Positions 49,798 to 57,907 of a stretch of DNA of 64,000 bases are shown here, one piece after another (position 1 is the stretch's first letter; the number at the start of each line of letters is the position of its first letter). This DNA comes from ZC4RG19 sp017577565 (GTDB lineage: Bacteria > Actinomycetota > Acidimicrobiia > Acidimicrobiales > VFJN01): NCBI GenBank assembly GCA_047459075.1, contig VSCH01000009.1, positions 1 to 64,000 of the forward strand, written 5' to 3'. Under the pieces are notes generated by a model, which was given only the letters and a program-made list of their open reading frames with translations, ran no database searches and was not told the DNA's origin. The position numbers and the translations under genes were made by a program.

Positions 49798-50510
49798 CAC
49801 GCTCCCCCCGGCCCCGGTGCCGGCTCGGCGACCACGAGCATCTGGCCGGCGAGCGGCCGGATCGGCGACCGCAGGTAGAGGGGGACGAGGAAGCTGAGCG
49901 CCGCGGCGCGCGACTTCATGGTGAGGGGCAGGAAGCGGGGCTCGAGGTGCGTGACCTCCCACCCCTCGGAGACCAGGTAGTCGTGCAGCGAGCGATCGGT
50001 GTAGATGGCGACGTGGGTGAAGTCGTCGAAGTACCGGCCGGGGTCGAGGCGGAAGTTGGGCTGGACGAGCACGAGCCGCCCGCCCGGGCGGAGGACCCGG
50101 CGGGCGCCGGCCAGCAGCGCCGTGGCCGCCGGCCGCTCGAGGTGCTCGAGCAGGTTGGAGGCGAACACGACGTCGAAGCTGTCGTCGGCGAACCCCCCGA
50201 GGTCGGTGCAGTCGCCGACCACCGCGGTGACGCCCTCGCCCGCCGCCCGCTCGACGGTGCTGTCGATGTCCATGGCGACGACCCGCTTGGCGCGCACGTT
50301 GTTGGCGAACTCGCACCACCCGGCGCCGAGCTCGAGCACCTCGGCGTCGGGCGGGATCCAGCGCTCGAGGTAGGCGCAGATGTGGCGCCACACCGCCCGG
50401 CGGTGCGGGTTGGGCGCCAGTCGGGTCTCGAAGTACCGGTTGGCGTAGGAGCTGCGGGATCCCTGCGACGCGCCGTGGTCGGAGGGTGTGCCGGTCGGCG
50501 TCATCGGCAT
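49797..50510 (-). CDS. class I SAM-dependent methyltransferase
   Basis: 237 residues. The SAM motif VLELGAGWCEFANNV (about 58-72), the acidic residue in VVAMDID, and DVVFASNLLEHLERP are diagnostic. The C-terminus SPIRPLAGQMLVVAEP is hydrophobic and may contact membrane. First gene of the operon with DUF2142 and GT2, so the acceptor may be a lipid-linked glycan intermediate; this is inference. ATG 50510 is 7 nt after TAGTCT (leaderless). Confidence 0.85.
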   Translation of the reverse strand: MPMTPTGTPSDHGASQGSRSSYANRYFETRLAPNPHRRAVWRHICAYLERWIPPDAEVLELGAGWCEFANNVRAKRVVAMDIDSTVERAAGEGVTAVVGDCTDLGGFADDSFDVVFASNLLEHLERPAATALLAGARRVLRPGGRLVLVQPNFRLDPGRYFDDFTHVAIYTDRSLHDYLVSEGWEVTHLEPRFLPLTMKSRAAALSFLVPLYLRSPIRPLAGQMLVVAEPAPGPGGA

Positions 50511-50611
50511 CGGGTTGAGACTACGCGACGAGCCGGTGCCACGACGCGGGCTGCAGGAGGCGCCGCGACGAGCGCGGCGGCGCCCGCACGAGCGGCGTTA
50601 GCGTGTCGCCC

Positions 50612-50938
50612 GTGGCCAGCGATCCCTGCGTCCTCGAGGTCGTCGACCGGTCCGATCACGGCGTCGTGGCGCGGCTGTCGGGCGACCTCGACATCGTCAC
50701 GGCCGAGCGGATCACCGCCGAGCTGGCGGCGTTGATCGAGGCCGGGCACGAGCGGGTCACGCTGGACGTCGGCGGGCTCGGCTTCGTCGACTCGAGCGGG
50801 CTGGGCGCGCTCGTCACCGTCCACCGCCGGGCCCAGGCGCACGACGGCTCGCTGGTGCTGCGCTCGGTGCCGCCCCGGGTGCGCCGGCTGCTCGAGATCA
50901 CCCGGCTCGACGAGCTGCTGGCCATCGAGGGGGAGTGA
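50612..50938 (+). CDS. STAS-domain anti-anti-sigma factor
   Basis: 108 residues. DLDIVTAERITAELAALI and FVDSSGLGALVTVHRRA are typical of RsbV/SpoIIAA; the serine pair S61-S62 in DSSG holds the phosphorylation site. In the unphosphorylated state such a protein sequesters the anti-sigma kinase. GTG 50612 is 7 nt after TAGCGT, better than a start at 50603. Convergent with the sigma gene and near two RsbW-like ATPases. Confidence 0.9.
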   Translation: MASDPCVLEVVDRSDHGVVARLSGDLDIVTAERITAELAALIEAGHERVTLDVGGLGFVDSSGLGALVTVHRRAQAHDGSLVLRSVPPRVRRLLEITRLDELLAIEGE

Positions 50939-50977
50939 CCCCGGCGCCGTCGGGCCGCCCCAGGCGGCGGGCGCCGC

Positions 50978-51724
50978 TCAGCGCTCGAGCATCTCGCGGA
51001 GCTGGTCGAGGCACCGGCGCATGAGCCGTGACACGTGCATCTGGCTGATGCCCAGGCGCGCCGCGATCTCGCTCTGGGTCAGGTCCTCGTAGAAGCGCAG
51101 CCGCATGATCGTCGCCTCCCGCTCCGGGAGGCTCTCCAGCAGCTGGGCGACGAGCATCCGCAGCTCGACCGGGTGGCTCGGCACGTCCTCGCCGGGCAGG
51201 CGCTCGGCCAGGGGCGGGTTCTCGTCGTCGCCGATCCGCCGGGCGTCGAGGCTGGTGGCCCGGTAGGCGGCGCCGGCCTCCAGCGCGTCCAGCACCTGGT
51301 CGGCGGAGATGTCGAGCTCGCGGGCGAGCTCGTCGACGGTTGGCGGCCGGCCCAGGCGGGCCGACAGCGCCGCCCGGGCGCGCCGCAGGTCGAGGTGCCG
51401 CTCCTGGGCGCTGCGGGGCGGCCGGACGGCCCAGGTGCGGTCCCGGAAGTAGCGCTTGATCTCGCCGTTGATCGTGCGGCTGGCGAACGACGAGAAGGGG
51501 ATGCCCCGGGCCGGGTCGAACCGCTCGACCGCCTTCAGCGTGCCCAGCATGGCGATCTGCACGAGGTCGTCGAGCTCGACCCCCCGACCCCGGTAGTCGT
51601 TGGCGATGGACGCGGCGAGGCCCCGGTGGGCCTCGACGAGCCGGTTGCGCACCGCCCGGTCGCCGGTGCGGCGGTAGGTGGCGAAGAGCTCGTCGAGCTC
51701 GTGGTCGTGCTGCTCGCTGCTCAT
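50978..51724 (-). CDS. SigB/SigF-type RNA polymerase sigma factor
   Basis: 248 residues with sigma regions 2 (AHRGLAASIANDYRGRGVE, DLVQIAMLGTLKAVERFDP), 3 (GRPPTVDELARELDIS) and 4 (RLRFYEDLTQSEIAARLGISQMHVSRLMRRCL, cut: SEIAARLGISQMHVSRL). Region 1.1 is absent, as in the general-stress group. The ATG overlaps the stop of the upstream RsbW-like gene by 4 bp (ATGA). A GTTT-N16-GGGTA promoter of the type this sigma should read precedes the divergent RsbW-like gene. Presumably controls a stress or stationary-phase regulon. Confidence 0.9.
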   Translation of the reverse strand: MSSEQHDHELDELFATYRRTGDRAVRNRLVEAHRGLAASIANDYRGRGVELDDLVQIAMLGTLKAVERFDPARGIPFSSFASRTINGEIKRYFRDRTWAVRPPRSAQERHLDLRRARAALSARLGRPPTVDELARELDISADQVLDALEAGAAYRATSLDARRIGDDENPPLAERLPGEDVPSHPVELRMLVAQLLESLPEREATIMRLRFYEDLTQSEIAARLGISQMHVSRLMRRCLDQLREMLER

Positions 51725-52113
51725 GCGGTCGCGCGCGCCCGCTTGACCAGGCGGAAGCGACGGCCGTCCCGGCCGACGTCGTAGCTGTGGTCGTCGACGA
51801 CCACCCGGAGGATGCCGAGCACGAGGTCGTCCAGCTGCGCGCTGTCGCCGGCGGGCGGGGCGTCGGCCCGCCGGTGCCCCTCGACGGTGACCTCGCCGTC
51901 GGACCGGTGGAAGGTCACCTCGATCGACGGACCGCCCGCCTCGGGCTCCTCGACGAGCAGGGCGACCAGCTCGCTCACGGCGATGCGCAGGTCCTCGGTG
52001 TCGTCGACGCTCAACCCGGCGTCGGCGGCGACCCCGGCGGCCAGGATGCGGGCGAGCCGGACCGAGCCCCGCTCGGCCGGGGCGATCAACTGGATCTGCC
52101 GGGACCCTTCCAT
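51721..52113 (-). CDS. RsbW-like ATPase-domain protein with degenerate N-box
   Basis: 130 residues in the GHKL anti-sigma family size. It aligns over RIAVSELVALLVEE, which matches the N-box helix but lacks the Asn/Glu residues that bind Mg-ATP (compare EACNNAVVH in the protein at 52186-52611). The following G-boxes are not clear. It may be an inactive partner or sensor of the sigma factor. It starts with ATG 52113 after GGGAG and overlaps the sigma gene, so stoichiometric coupling as for an anti-sigma factor is likely. Confidence 0.65.
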   Translation of the reverse strand: MEGSRQIQLIAPAERGSVRLARILAAGVAADAGLSVDDTEDLRIAVSELVALLVEEPEAGGPSIEVTFHRSDGEVTVEGHRRADAPPAGDSAQLDDLVLGILRVVVDDHSYDVGRDGRRFRLVKRARATA

Positions 52114-52148
52114 GGCGTGGAGTCTCCCTCAGGGGGGTGGTCGGTGAC

Positions 52149-52173
52149 GTTTGTCGGCCGCGCGGCCGGGGTA
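52149..52173 (+). promoter_or_regulatory. SigB/SigF-type promoter of the RsbW-like gene
   Basis: GTTT (52149-52152), 16 nt, GGGTA (52169-52173), matching the SigB/SigF consensus of actinobacteria. ATG 52186 lies 12 nt after it. It points to control of the anti-sigma gene by the neighbouring sigma factor. Confidence 0.6.
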
Positions 52174-52185
52174 GGGCCTGCCGCG

Positions 52186-52611
52186 ATGGACCAGGCCGTG
52201 AGCACGACGTTCCGCCGTGTGCCCGCGGCCGTGCCCGCAGCGCGCGCCTTCCTACGCTACGCGCTCGGCGTGGACGCGCAGGCGACCGACGCCGTCGAGC
52301 GGCTGGAGCTGGCCGTCGCCGAGGCGTGCAACAACGCCGTCGTCCACGGCGAGGGCGAGACGTTCACGGTGGCCATCGAGGTCGCCGGGGGCCGGGCCCG
52401 GGTCACCGTGTCCGACCGCGGCCCCGGCTTCACCCCGCCACCCGACCCGGCCATGCCGCCGCCGTTCGCGACCGGGCGCCGCGGGCTGCCGCTCATGCAG
52501 GCGATGGTCGACGACGTCGAGGTGGCGAGCGGCCCCCACGGCACGACCGTCGTGCTGACGCAGTCGCTGCTCGACCCCGCCGCCGGCCAGGAGCTCGTCG
52601 CCGGGGCCTGA
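52186..52611 (+). CDS. RsbW-like anti-sigma serine kinase
   Basis: 141 residues. The GHKL ATP site is complete: N-box EACNNAVVH (46-54), G1 DRGPGF (77-82) and the lid GRRGLPLMQAMVDDV (97-111). These phosphorylate a STAS protein on serine and otherwise bind the sigma factor. The frame is open upstream, but ATG 52186 fits family length and promoter. It is divergent from the sigma operon. With the STAS gene at 50612 it forms a compact partner-switching module. Confidence 0.88.
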   Translation: MDQAVSTTFRRVPAAVPAARAFLRYALGVDAQATDAVERLELAVAEACNNAVVHGEGETFTVAIEVAGGRARVTVSDRGPGFTPPPDPAMPPPFATGRRGLPLMQAMVDDVEVASGPHGTTVVLTQSLLDPAAGQELVAGA

Positions 52612-52625
52612 CCCGCCGGCGCCCC

Positions 52626-53222
52626 TCAGCGGGCGGTCGAGGGCATCCAGGCGGGGCGTCGGGCCTCGTAGGCGTCGATGGCGGCGGTGTGCCGCAGCGT
52701 GATGCCGATGTCGTCGAGGCCCTCGAGGAACCGCTCGCGGGTCGCGTCGTCGAGCGGGAACTCGCACTCGATGCCGGCGGCCGGCGCGGCGAGGGTGCGG
52801 CGCTCGATGTCGATGGTGACCTCCAGCGCCGGGTCGGCCTCGACCGCCCGCATCAGCCGCTCGCCGACCTCCGGCGGCACGACGACCGGCACCAGGCCGT
52901 TCTTCGTCGCGTTGTTGCGGAAGATGTCGCCGAACCGGGGGCTGACGACCGCCTTGAAGCCGTAGTCGGTGATGGCCCACACGGCGTGCTCGCGCGACGA
53001 GCCGGTGCCGAAGTTGGGGCCCGCGACGAGGATGGTGGCGCCGGCGTAGCGCTCGTCGTTGAGCACGAAGCCGGGCTCGTCGCGCCAGGTGGCGAACAGG
53101 CCGCGGCCGAACCCCGTGCGCTCGACCCGCTTGAGCCACTCGGCGGGGATGATCTGGTCGGTGTCGACGTCGCTGCGGTCGAGCGGGACGGCGGTCCCCT
53201 GGACGACGCGGACTGGTTCCAT
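52626..53222 (-). CDS. leuD: 3-isopropylmalate dehydratase small subunit
   Basis: 198 residues, the swivelling subunit of the Fe-S isomerase. VPLDRSDVDTDQIIPAEWLKR core DVDTDQIIPA and GPNFGTGSSREHAVWAI are diagnostic. It follows leuC by 18 bp with an AAGGA ribosome-binding site. Interconverts 2- and 3-isopropylmalate together with LeuC. Its stop faces the stop of the RsbW-like gene 14 bp away. Confidence 0.95.
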   Translation of the reverse strand: MEPVRVVQGTAVPLDRSDVDTDQIIPAEWLKRVERTGFGRGLFATWRDEPGFVLNDERYAGATILVAGPNFGTGSSREHAVWAITDYGFKAVVSPRFGDIFRNNATKNGLVPVVVPPEVGERLMRAVEADPALEVTIDIERRTLAAPAAGIECEFPLDDATRERFLEGLDDIGITLRHTAAIDAYEARRPAWMPSTAR

Positions 53223-53240
53223 GGCTCTCGTCCTTCGTGC

Positions 53241-54647
53241 TCAGTCGAGGTCGGCGGGCGTGGCGAGCGTGCCGGCGACGGCGGTGGCGGCGGCGACGGC
53301 GGGCGAGACGAGGTGGGTGCGGCCGCCGCGGCCCTGCCGCCCCTCGAAGTTGCGGTTGCTGGTCGAGGCGCAGCGCTCGCCGGGGGACAGCTTGTCGGGG
53401 TTCATGGCCAGGCACATCGAGCACCCGGGCTCGCGCCAGTCGAACCCGGCGTCGCGCAGCACCCGGTCGATGCCCTCGGCCTCGGCCTGGGCCTTGACGG
53501 CGTGGCTGCCCGGCACGACGAGCGTGCGGACCCCGGGGGCGACCTTGCGGCCCCGGGCGACCTCGGCGACGGCCCGCAGGTCCTCGATGCGGCCGTTGGT
53601 GCACGAGCCGATGAACACGGTGTCGACGGGGATCTCCCGCAGCGGGGTGCCGGGCTCGAGGCCCATGTACTCGAGGGCCCGGGCGGCGGCGTTGCGCTCG
53701 GCGGCGTCGGCGAAGGAGTCGGGGTGGGGCACGACGCCGGTGATCGGCGCCACCTGCGAGGGGTTCGTGCCCCACGTGACGTGGGGGACGATGTCGGCGG
53801 CGTCGACGTGGACCTCCTTGTCGAAGGTCGCGCCCTCGTCGGTGACCAGGCTGCGCCAGTCGTCGAGCGCCCGCTCCCAGGCCGCGCCGGTGGGCGCGTG
53901 GGGGCGGCCCTCGAGGTAGGCGAAGGTCGTGTCGTCGGGGGCGATCATCCCCGCCTTGGCCCCGGCCTCGATGGACATGTTGCAGACCGTCATGCGGCCC
54001 TCCATCGAGAGGCTGCGGATGGTCGAGCCCCGGTACTCGATGATCGAGCCGACCCCGCCGCCGGTGCCGATGCGGCCGATGACGGCGAGGATGACGTCCT
54101 TGGCGGTCGCCCCGGCGGGCAGCTCGCCCTCGACGGTGACGGCCATGGTGCCGGGCCGCTGCTGGGGCAGGGTCTGCGTGGCCAGCACGTGCTCGACCTC
54201 GCTGGTGCCGATGCCGAAGGCCAGCGCGCCGAAGGCGCCGTGGGTGGAGGTGTGGCTGTCGCCGCAGACGATGGTCATGCCCGGGAGGGTCAGGCCCTGC
54301 TCGGGCCCGATGATGTGGACGATGCCCTGGCCCGGGTCGCCCATCGGGTAGCAGGTGATGCCGAACTCCTCGCAGTTGGCCGCCAGCACCTGCATCTGCT
54401 TGGCCGAGATGGGGTCGGTGACCGGCTGGCCGAGGCCCGTGGTGGGGACGTTGTGGTCCATCGTCGCCACCGTGAGGTCGGGCCGGCGCACCCGGCGGCA
54501 GGCGAGCCGCAGCCCGTCGAAGGCCTGGGGCGAGGTGACCTCGTGCACGAGGTGGAGGTCGATGTAGAGGAGGTCCGGCCCGCCGTCGCCCGGCACGACG
54601 ACGTGGCGGTCCCAGACCTTCTGGCTGAGCGTGCGGGGTGTGCCCAT
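53241..54647 (-). CDS. leuC: 3-isopropylmalate dehydratase large subunit
   Basis: 468 residues, aconitase superfamily. Cluster cysteines lie in FIGSCTNGR and GCSMCLAMNPD; DHNVPT and CGDSHTSTHGAFG are further signatures. ATG 54647 is the first gene of leuCD. The upstream region is shared with a divergent IclR regulator and contains two palindromes. leuA and leuC are 8 kb apart in this genome, and leuB is not in the window. Confidence 0.96.
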   Translation of the reverse strand: MGTPRTLSQKVWDRHVVVPGDGGPDLLYIDLHLVHEVTSPQAFDGLRLACRRVRRPDLTVATMDHNVPTTGLGQPVTDPISAKQMQVLAANCEEFGITCYPMGDPGQGIVHIIGPEQGLTLPGMTIVCGDSHTSTHGAFGALAFGIGTSEVEHVLATQTLPQQRPGTMAVTVEGELPAGATAKDVILAVIGRIGTGGGVGSIIEYRGSTIRSLSMEGRMTVCNMSIEAGAKAGMIAPDDTTFAYLEGRPHAPTGAAWERALDDWRSLVTDEGATFDKEVHVDAADIVPHVTWGTNPSQVAPITGVVPHPDSFADAAERNAAARALEYMGLEPGTPLREIPVDTVFIGSCTNGRIEDLRAVAEVARGRKVAPGVRTLVVPGSHAVKAQAEAEGIDRVLRDAGFDWREPGCSMCLAMNPDKLSPGERCASTSNRNFEGRQGRGGRTHLVSPAVAAATAVAGTLATPADLD

Positions 54648-54685
54648 GGCGTCACCTACGGGAGCTGGCGGTCGGTGTGAGGGGT

Positions 54686-54727
54686 GATCACTGTCCGTGA
54701 TCTCACGATGTGGGATAGGGTTCCCAC
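54686..54727. promoter_or_regulatory. two palindromes between leuCD and the IclR gene
   Basis: GATCAC-N5-GTGATC (54686-54702) and GTGGGA-N6-TCCCAC (54710-54727). The 6-nt centre of the second is TAGGGT, which is itself the -10 of the IclR gene, ending 6 nt before GTG 54728. Binding there would block the regulator's own promoter; the first site is nearer leuC. Confidence 0.65.
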
Positions 54728-55393
54728 GTGGTGAACAGCCTAAGCGGTGTCGGCGTCCTCGACAAGGCGATGGCCGTGCTCGGCGCGCTGGAGTCCCAGC
54801 CGCGCACGCTCGCCGAGCTGGTCGCGGCCACGGGCCTGTCCCGGGCCACGGCCCACCGGCTGGCGACCGCGCTCGAGGCCCACGGCCTGGTCCGCCGGGA
54901 CGCCGCCGGGCGCTTCTCGCTCGGGCTGCGGCTCATCGGCCTCGGGCACGCCGCGGCGGCGGCCGTGCCCGGCTGGCTCGACGCCCGGCCGGCGCTGGCC
55001 TGGCTCCGGGACCGGACCGGCGAGTCGGTGCAGCTCTACGTCCGGGACGGCGACCGGCGCGTCTGCGTCGAGTCGCTGGAGGCGCCCCACGAGCTGCGCA
55101 CGATCGTGCCGGTCGGCGCCCGGCTGCCGCTCGACCGCGGCTCCGGGGGCCGGGTCCTCGCCGCCGACCGGGCGCCGGGCCCCGAGGACCCGGGGCCCGG
55201 CTGGGTCGAGAGCGTCGCCGAGCGGGAGCCGGGCGTGGCCTCGGTCAGCGCACCGGTGACCGACCCCTCGGGCCGGGTCGTCGCCGCGGTCAGCGTGAGC
55301 GGCCCGATCGAGCGGGTCGGCCGCCACCCGGGCGAGCGCTACGGGCCGGCCGTCGTCGAGGCCGCCCGCCGCATCTCCGCCCACCTGGCCTGA
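54728..55393 (+). CDS. IclR-family regulator of leucine synthesis (NdgR/LtbR type)
   Basis: 221 residues. N-terminal winged helix LDKAMAVLGALESQPRTLAEL and ATGLSRATAHRLATALEAHGLV, then the IclR effector domain. Orthologues divergent from leuCD are NdgR in Streptomyces and LtbR in Corynebacterium, which control leuCD and other amino acid genes. GTG 54728 is leaderless after a -10 inside a palindrome, which implies autoregulation. Smaller than typical IclR by about 30 residues in the effector part. Confidence 0.88.
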   Translation: MVNSLSGVGVLDKAMAVLGALESQPRTLAELVAATGLSRATAHRLATALEAHGLVRRDAAGRFSLGLRLIGLGHAAAAAVPGWLDARPALAWLRDRTGESVQLYVRDGDRRVCVESLEAPHELRTIVPVGARLPLDRGSGGRVLAADRAPGPEDPGPGWVESVAEREPGVASVSAPVTDPSGRVVAAVSVSGPIERVGRHPGERYGPAVVEAARRISAHLA

Positions 55394-55413
55394 CGTGCCC
55401 GGCGGGCGCCGGC

Positions 55414-56364
55414 TCAGCTCCAGAGCGTGACGTGCACCGGCGGGCGGAAGCGGGCGGCCGGCACGCTGCCGTCGGCGTCGTGCACGGCCTGCACGGCGGC
55501 GGGCGTGTCGAGGAAGTGGTCGAGGCGGTCGGCGGCCGGCGCCCGCCGGTGGGCGCCGAGGGTGGTGGCGTGCCACAGCAGGTCGACCGGCGTGCCGGCG
55601 ACCGCCAGCACGGCCAGGCGGCCGCGCTCGACGTCACGGGCCACGAGGTGGGCGATGGCGGGCGCCACCCCGGCACCGGCGGCCGCCGCGCTCCACGCGG
55701 CGTCGAGCGAGGGGAACACCCGGACCCGGCCGGCCGGCACCCGCAGCCGCGCCAGCAGGGCGCCGACCTCGCTCGTCGGGTCGGCGCCGGTGGCGTCGAC
55801 GAGCCAGTCGAGCCCCACGACCGCCCGGGCGTCCACCCTGGTCGCGCCGGCCAGGCGGTGGTCCGGCGCGGCCACGACGACCAGCCGGTACCGCAGCACC
55901 GGCTTCCCCGGCAGGCCCCGCAACCGGGGCCCGAGCGCGACGTCGGCCAGGTGGCGGGTCAGCAGGTGGGGCATCTCCCCGGCCGGGGCCACGCTGAGCA
56001 CGACGTCGACGCCGGCGTGGCGGGCGGTGAACGCGTCGAGCAGCGGGCGGGCGACGTAGGTGGCGACGGTGTCGGTGGCGACGACCCGGAGCGGCTCGGT
56101 GCCGCCGGGCACCTGCCGGACCGCGGCGACCGCCTCCCGGCCGAGCCGCACCATCTGCGCGGCGACCGGCACCAGGCGCCGGCCCCCCTCGGTCAGGTCC
56201 ATGCCCCCGCCCGTGCGGACCACCAGCGGGTCGCCGAGGTGCTGGCGCAGGGCGGCCAGGGCCCCCGACACCGCCGGCTCGGTGACGCCGAGCGCCCGGG
56301 CCGCCGCCTTGACCGATCCGAGCCGGGCGACGAGCACGAACGCTTCCAGTTGCGTCAGCGTCAC
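55414..56364 (-). CDS. LysR-family regulator of the CO dehydrogenase cluster (CutR-like)
   Basis: 316 residues. Helix-turn-helix LTQLEAFVLVARLGSVKAAARALGVTEPAVSGAL, cut to its core VKAAARALGVTEPAVS, then the periplasmic-binding-type effector domain. It is divergent from coxM; a LysR gene (cutR) occupies the same place by the CO dehydrogenase genes of Mycobacterium sp. JC1. GTG 56364 is 7 nt after TACGCT (leaderless). The inducer is unknown; CO itself need not bind. Confidence 0.85.
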   Translation of the reverse strand: MTLTQLEAFVLVARLGSVKAAARALGVTEPAVSGALAALRQHLGDPLVVRTGGGMDLTEGGRRLVPVAAQMVRLGREAVAAVRQVPGGTEPLRVVATDTVATYVARPLLDAFTARHAGVDVVLSVAPAGEMPHLLTRHLADVALGPRLRGLPGKPVLRYRLVVVAAPDHRLAGATRVDARAVVGLDWLVDATGADPTSEVGALLARLRVPAGRVRVFPSLDAAWSAAAAGAGVAPAIAHLVARDVERGRLAVLAVAGTPVDLLWHATTLGAHRRAPAADRLDHFLDTPAAVQAVHDADGSVPAARFRPPVHVTLWS

Positions 56365-56384
56365 CCTGCGCAGCGTAGTGCCGG

Positions 56385-56400
56385 TTAAGCGATCCCTTGA
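56385..56400. promoter_or_regulatory. possible LysR site between the regulator and coxM
   Basis: TTAAG-CGATCC-CTTGA (56385-56400): near-inverted repeat containing T-N11-A, the usual LysR half pattern. It lies about 10 bp beyond the regulator's -10 and 80 bp before coxM. No convincing coxM promoter hexamers were seen. Confidence 0.4.
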
Positions 56401-56480
56401 GGGCCCGTGGACGCCGGTGCCGGGCAGGCGCACACTCGGCTCGGGGTCCCGCGGACGGGGCCCGCGACAGGAGGGGCCCG

Positions 56481-57356
56481 ATGCAGACGCCGGCGCCGTT
56501 CGAGTACGAGCGGGCGGGCAGCGTCGACGACGCGCTCGCGCTGCTCGAGCGCCACGGACCCGAGGCCCGGCTCATCGCCGGCGGCCACAGCCTGCTGCCG
56601 ATGATGAAGCTGCGGCTCGCCCGGCCCGAGGTGCTCATCGACATCAACGACCTCGACGACCTCGCGTACATCCGCCTCGACGGCGACGCCATCGCCATCG
56701 GGGCCATGACCCGGCACGCCGAGCTGCTCGACTCGCCGCTGCTGGCCGAGCACCACCTCGTCTTCCGCGAGGCCGAGCGGGTGATCGCCGACCCCGTCGT
56801 GCGCAACCGGGGCACGATCGGCGGCTCGCTGTGCCAGGCCGACCCGTCCGAGGACCTGTCGGCCGTCGTCGCCGCGCTCGGGGCCGAGCTGGTCGTCCGG
56901 TCCCGCACCGGGGCCCGCACGGTCCCGGCCCGGGCCTTCCACACCGGCCCCTACGAGACCGTGGTCGGCGACGCCGAGATCCTGACCGAGGTGCGGGTAC
57001 CGGTCCGCCCCGGCGCCGGCAGCGCCTACGAGAAGGTCGAGCGCCGGGCCGGCGACTGGGCCATCGCCGCCGCCGGCACGTTCGTCACCCTCGACGGCGA
57101 CACGGTCGCCGACGTGGGCATCGGGCTGACCGCGGTCGGCGCCCCCCACTTCTGCGCCCCCGAGGCCGAGGACGCGCTGCGGGGCGGCCCGGCCACCGAG
57201 GACCGGCTCGCCGAGGCCGCCCGCATCGCCGCCGAGCACACCGACCCGTCGGGCGACCAGCGGGGCCCGGCCGAGTACAAGCGCCACCTGGCGCGGGAGC
57301 TGACGTTGCGGGCGCTGCGCCGGTCGGTGGCGCGGGCCCGCGGGGAGGGGGTCTGA
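56481..57356 (+). CDS. coxM: CO dehydrogenase medium (FAD) subunit
   Basis: 291 residues. FAD contacts: AGGHSLLPMMKLRLA (33-47) and TIGGSLCQADPSEDLS. Moves electrons from the Fe-S subunit to the quinone pool through FAD. A strong AGGAGG lies 6 nt before ATG 56481, unlike the leaderless genes around, which suggests a leader longer than usual. The frame is open to 56397. First gene of coxMSL. Confidence 0.93.
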   Translation: MQTPAPFEYERAGSVDDALALLERHGPEARLIAGGHSLLPMMKLRLARPEVLIDINDLDDLAYIRLDGDAIAIGAMTRHAELLDSPLLAEHHLVFREAERVIADPVVRNRGTIGGSLCQADPSEDLSAVVAALGAELVVRSRTGARTVPARAFHTGPYETVVGDAEILTEVRVPVRPGAGSAYEKVERRAGDWAIAAAGTFVTLDGDTVADVGIGLTAVGAPHFCAPEAEDALRGGPATEDRLAEAARIAAEHTDPSGDQRGPAEYKRHLARELTLRALRRSVARARGEGV

Positions 57357-57358
57357 CC

Positions 57359-57907
57359 ATGCAGGTCACGATGACCGTCAACGGCGCCGAGGTGACCCGC
57401 GACGTCGAGCCCCGGCTGCTGCTGGTGCACTTCGTCCGGGACCACCTCGGCCTGACCGGCACCCACTGGGGGTGCGACACCTCCAACTGCGGCGCCTGCG
57501 TGCTGTGGATGGACGGCGAGCCCGTGAAGAGCTGCACCGTGCTGGCCGCCATGGCCGCCGGCCGCTCGGTCCGCACCGTCGAGGACCTGGCCCGCGACGG
57601 CGAGCTCGACCCGGTGCAGCAGGGCTTCATGCAGTGCCACGGGCTGCAGTGCGGGTTCTGCACGCCGGGGATGCTCATGACCGCCCGCCACCTGCTCGAC
57701 CGGGACCCCGACCCGTCCGAGGCCACGATCCGCGAGGCCATCTCGGGCCAGCTCTGCCGCTGCACCGGCTACCAGAACATCGTCGCCGCCGTCCGCTGGG
57801 CGGCCGAGCACCCCCACGGGGCGGCGGAGGTCGACGACGAGGCGGTGACGCAGTCGGCGCCCGCGGCGCCCGGCGAGGGCCGCAGCGAGACGGAGGTGTC
57901 CGCATGA
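57359..57907 (+). CDS. coxS: CO dehydrogenase small (2Fe-2S) subunit
   Basis: 182 residues with two [2Fe-2S] clusters: ferredoxin-type C39, C44, C47, C59 (WGCDTSNCGACVLW ... SCT) and the helical pair C98, C101, C133, C135 (LQCGFCTPGM ... CRCTGYQN). ATG 57359 is 2 nt after the coxM stop; the 3' end overlaps coxL by 4 bp. The Ala/Glu-rich C-terminal tail is an extension of about 20 residues. Confidence 0.95.
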   Translation: MQVTMTVNGAEVTRDVEPRLLLVHFVRDHLGLTGTHWGCDTSNCGACVLWMDGEPVKSCTVLAAMAAGRSVRTVEDLARDGELDPVQQGFMQCHGLQCGFCTPGMLMTARHLLDRDPDPSEATIREAISGQLCRCTGYQNIVAAVRWAAEHPHGAAEVDDEAVTQSAPAAPGEGRSETEVSA

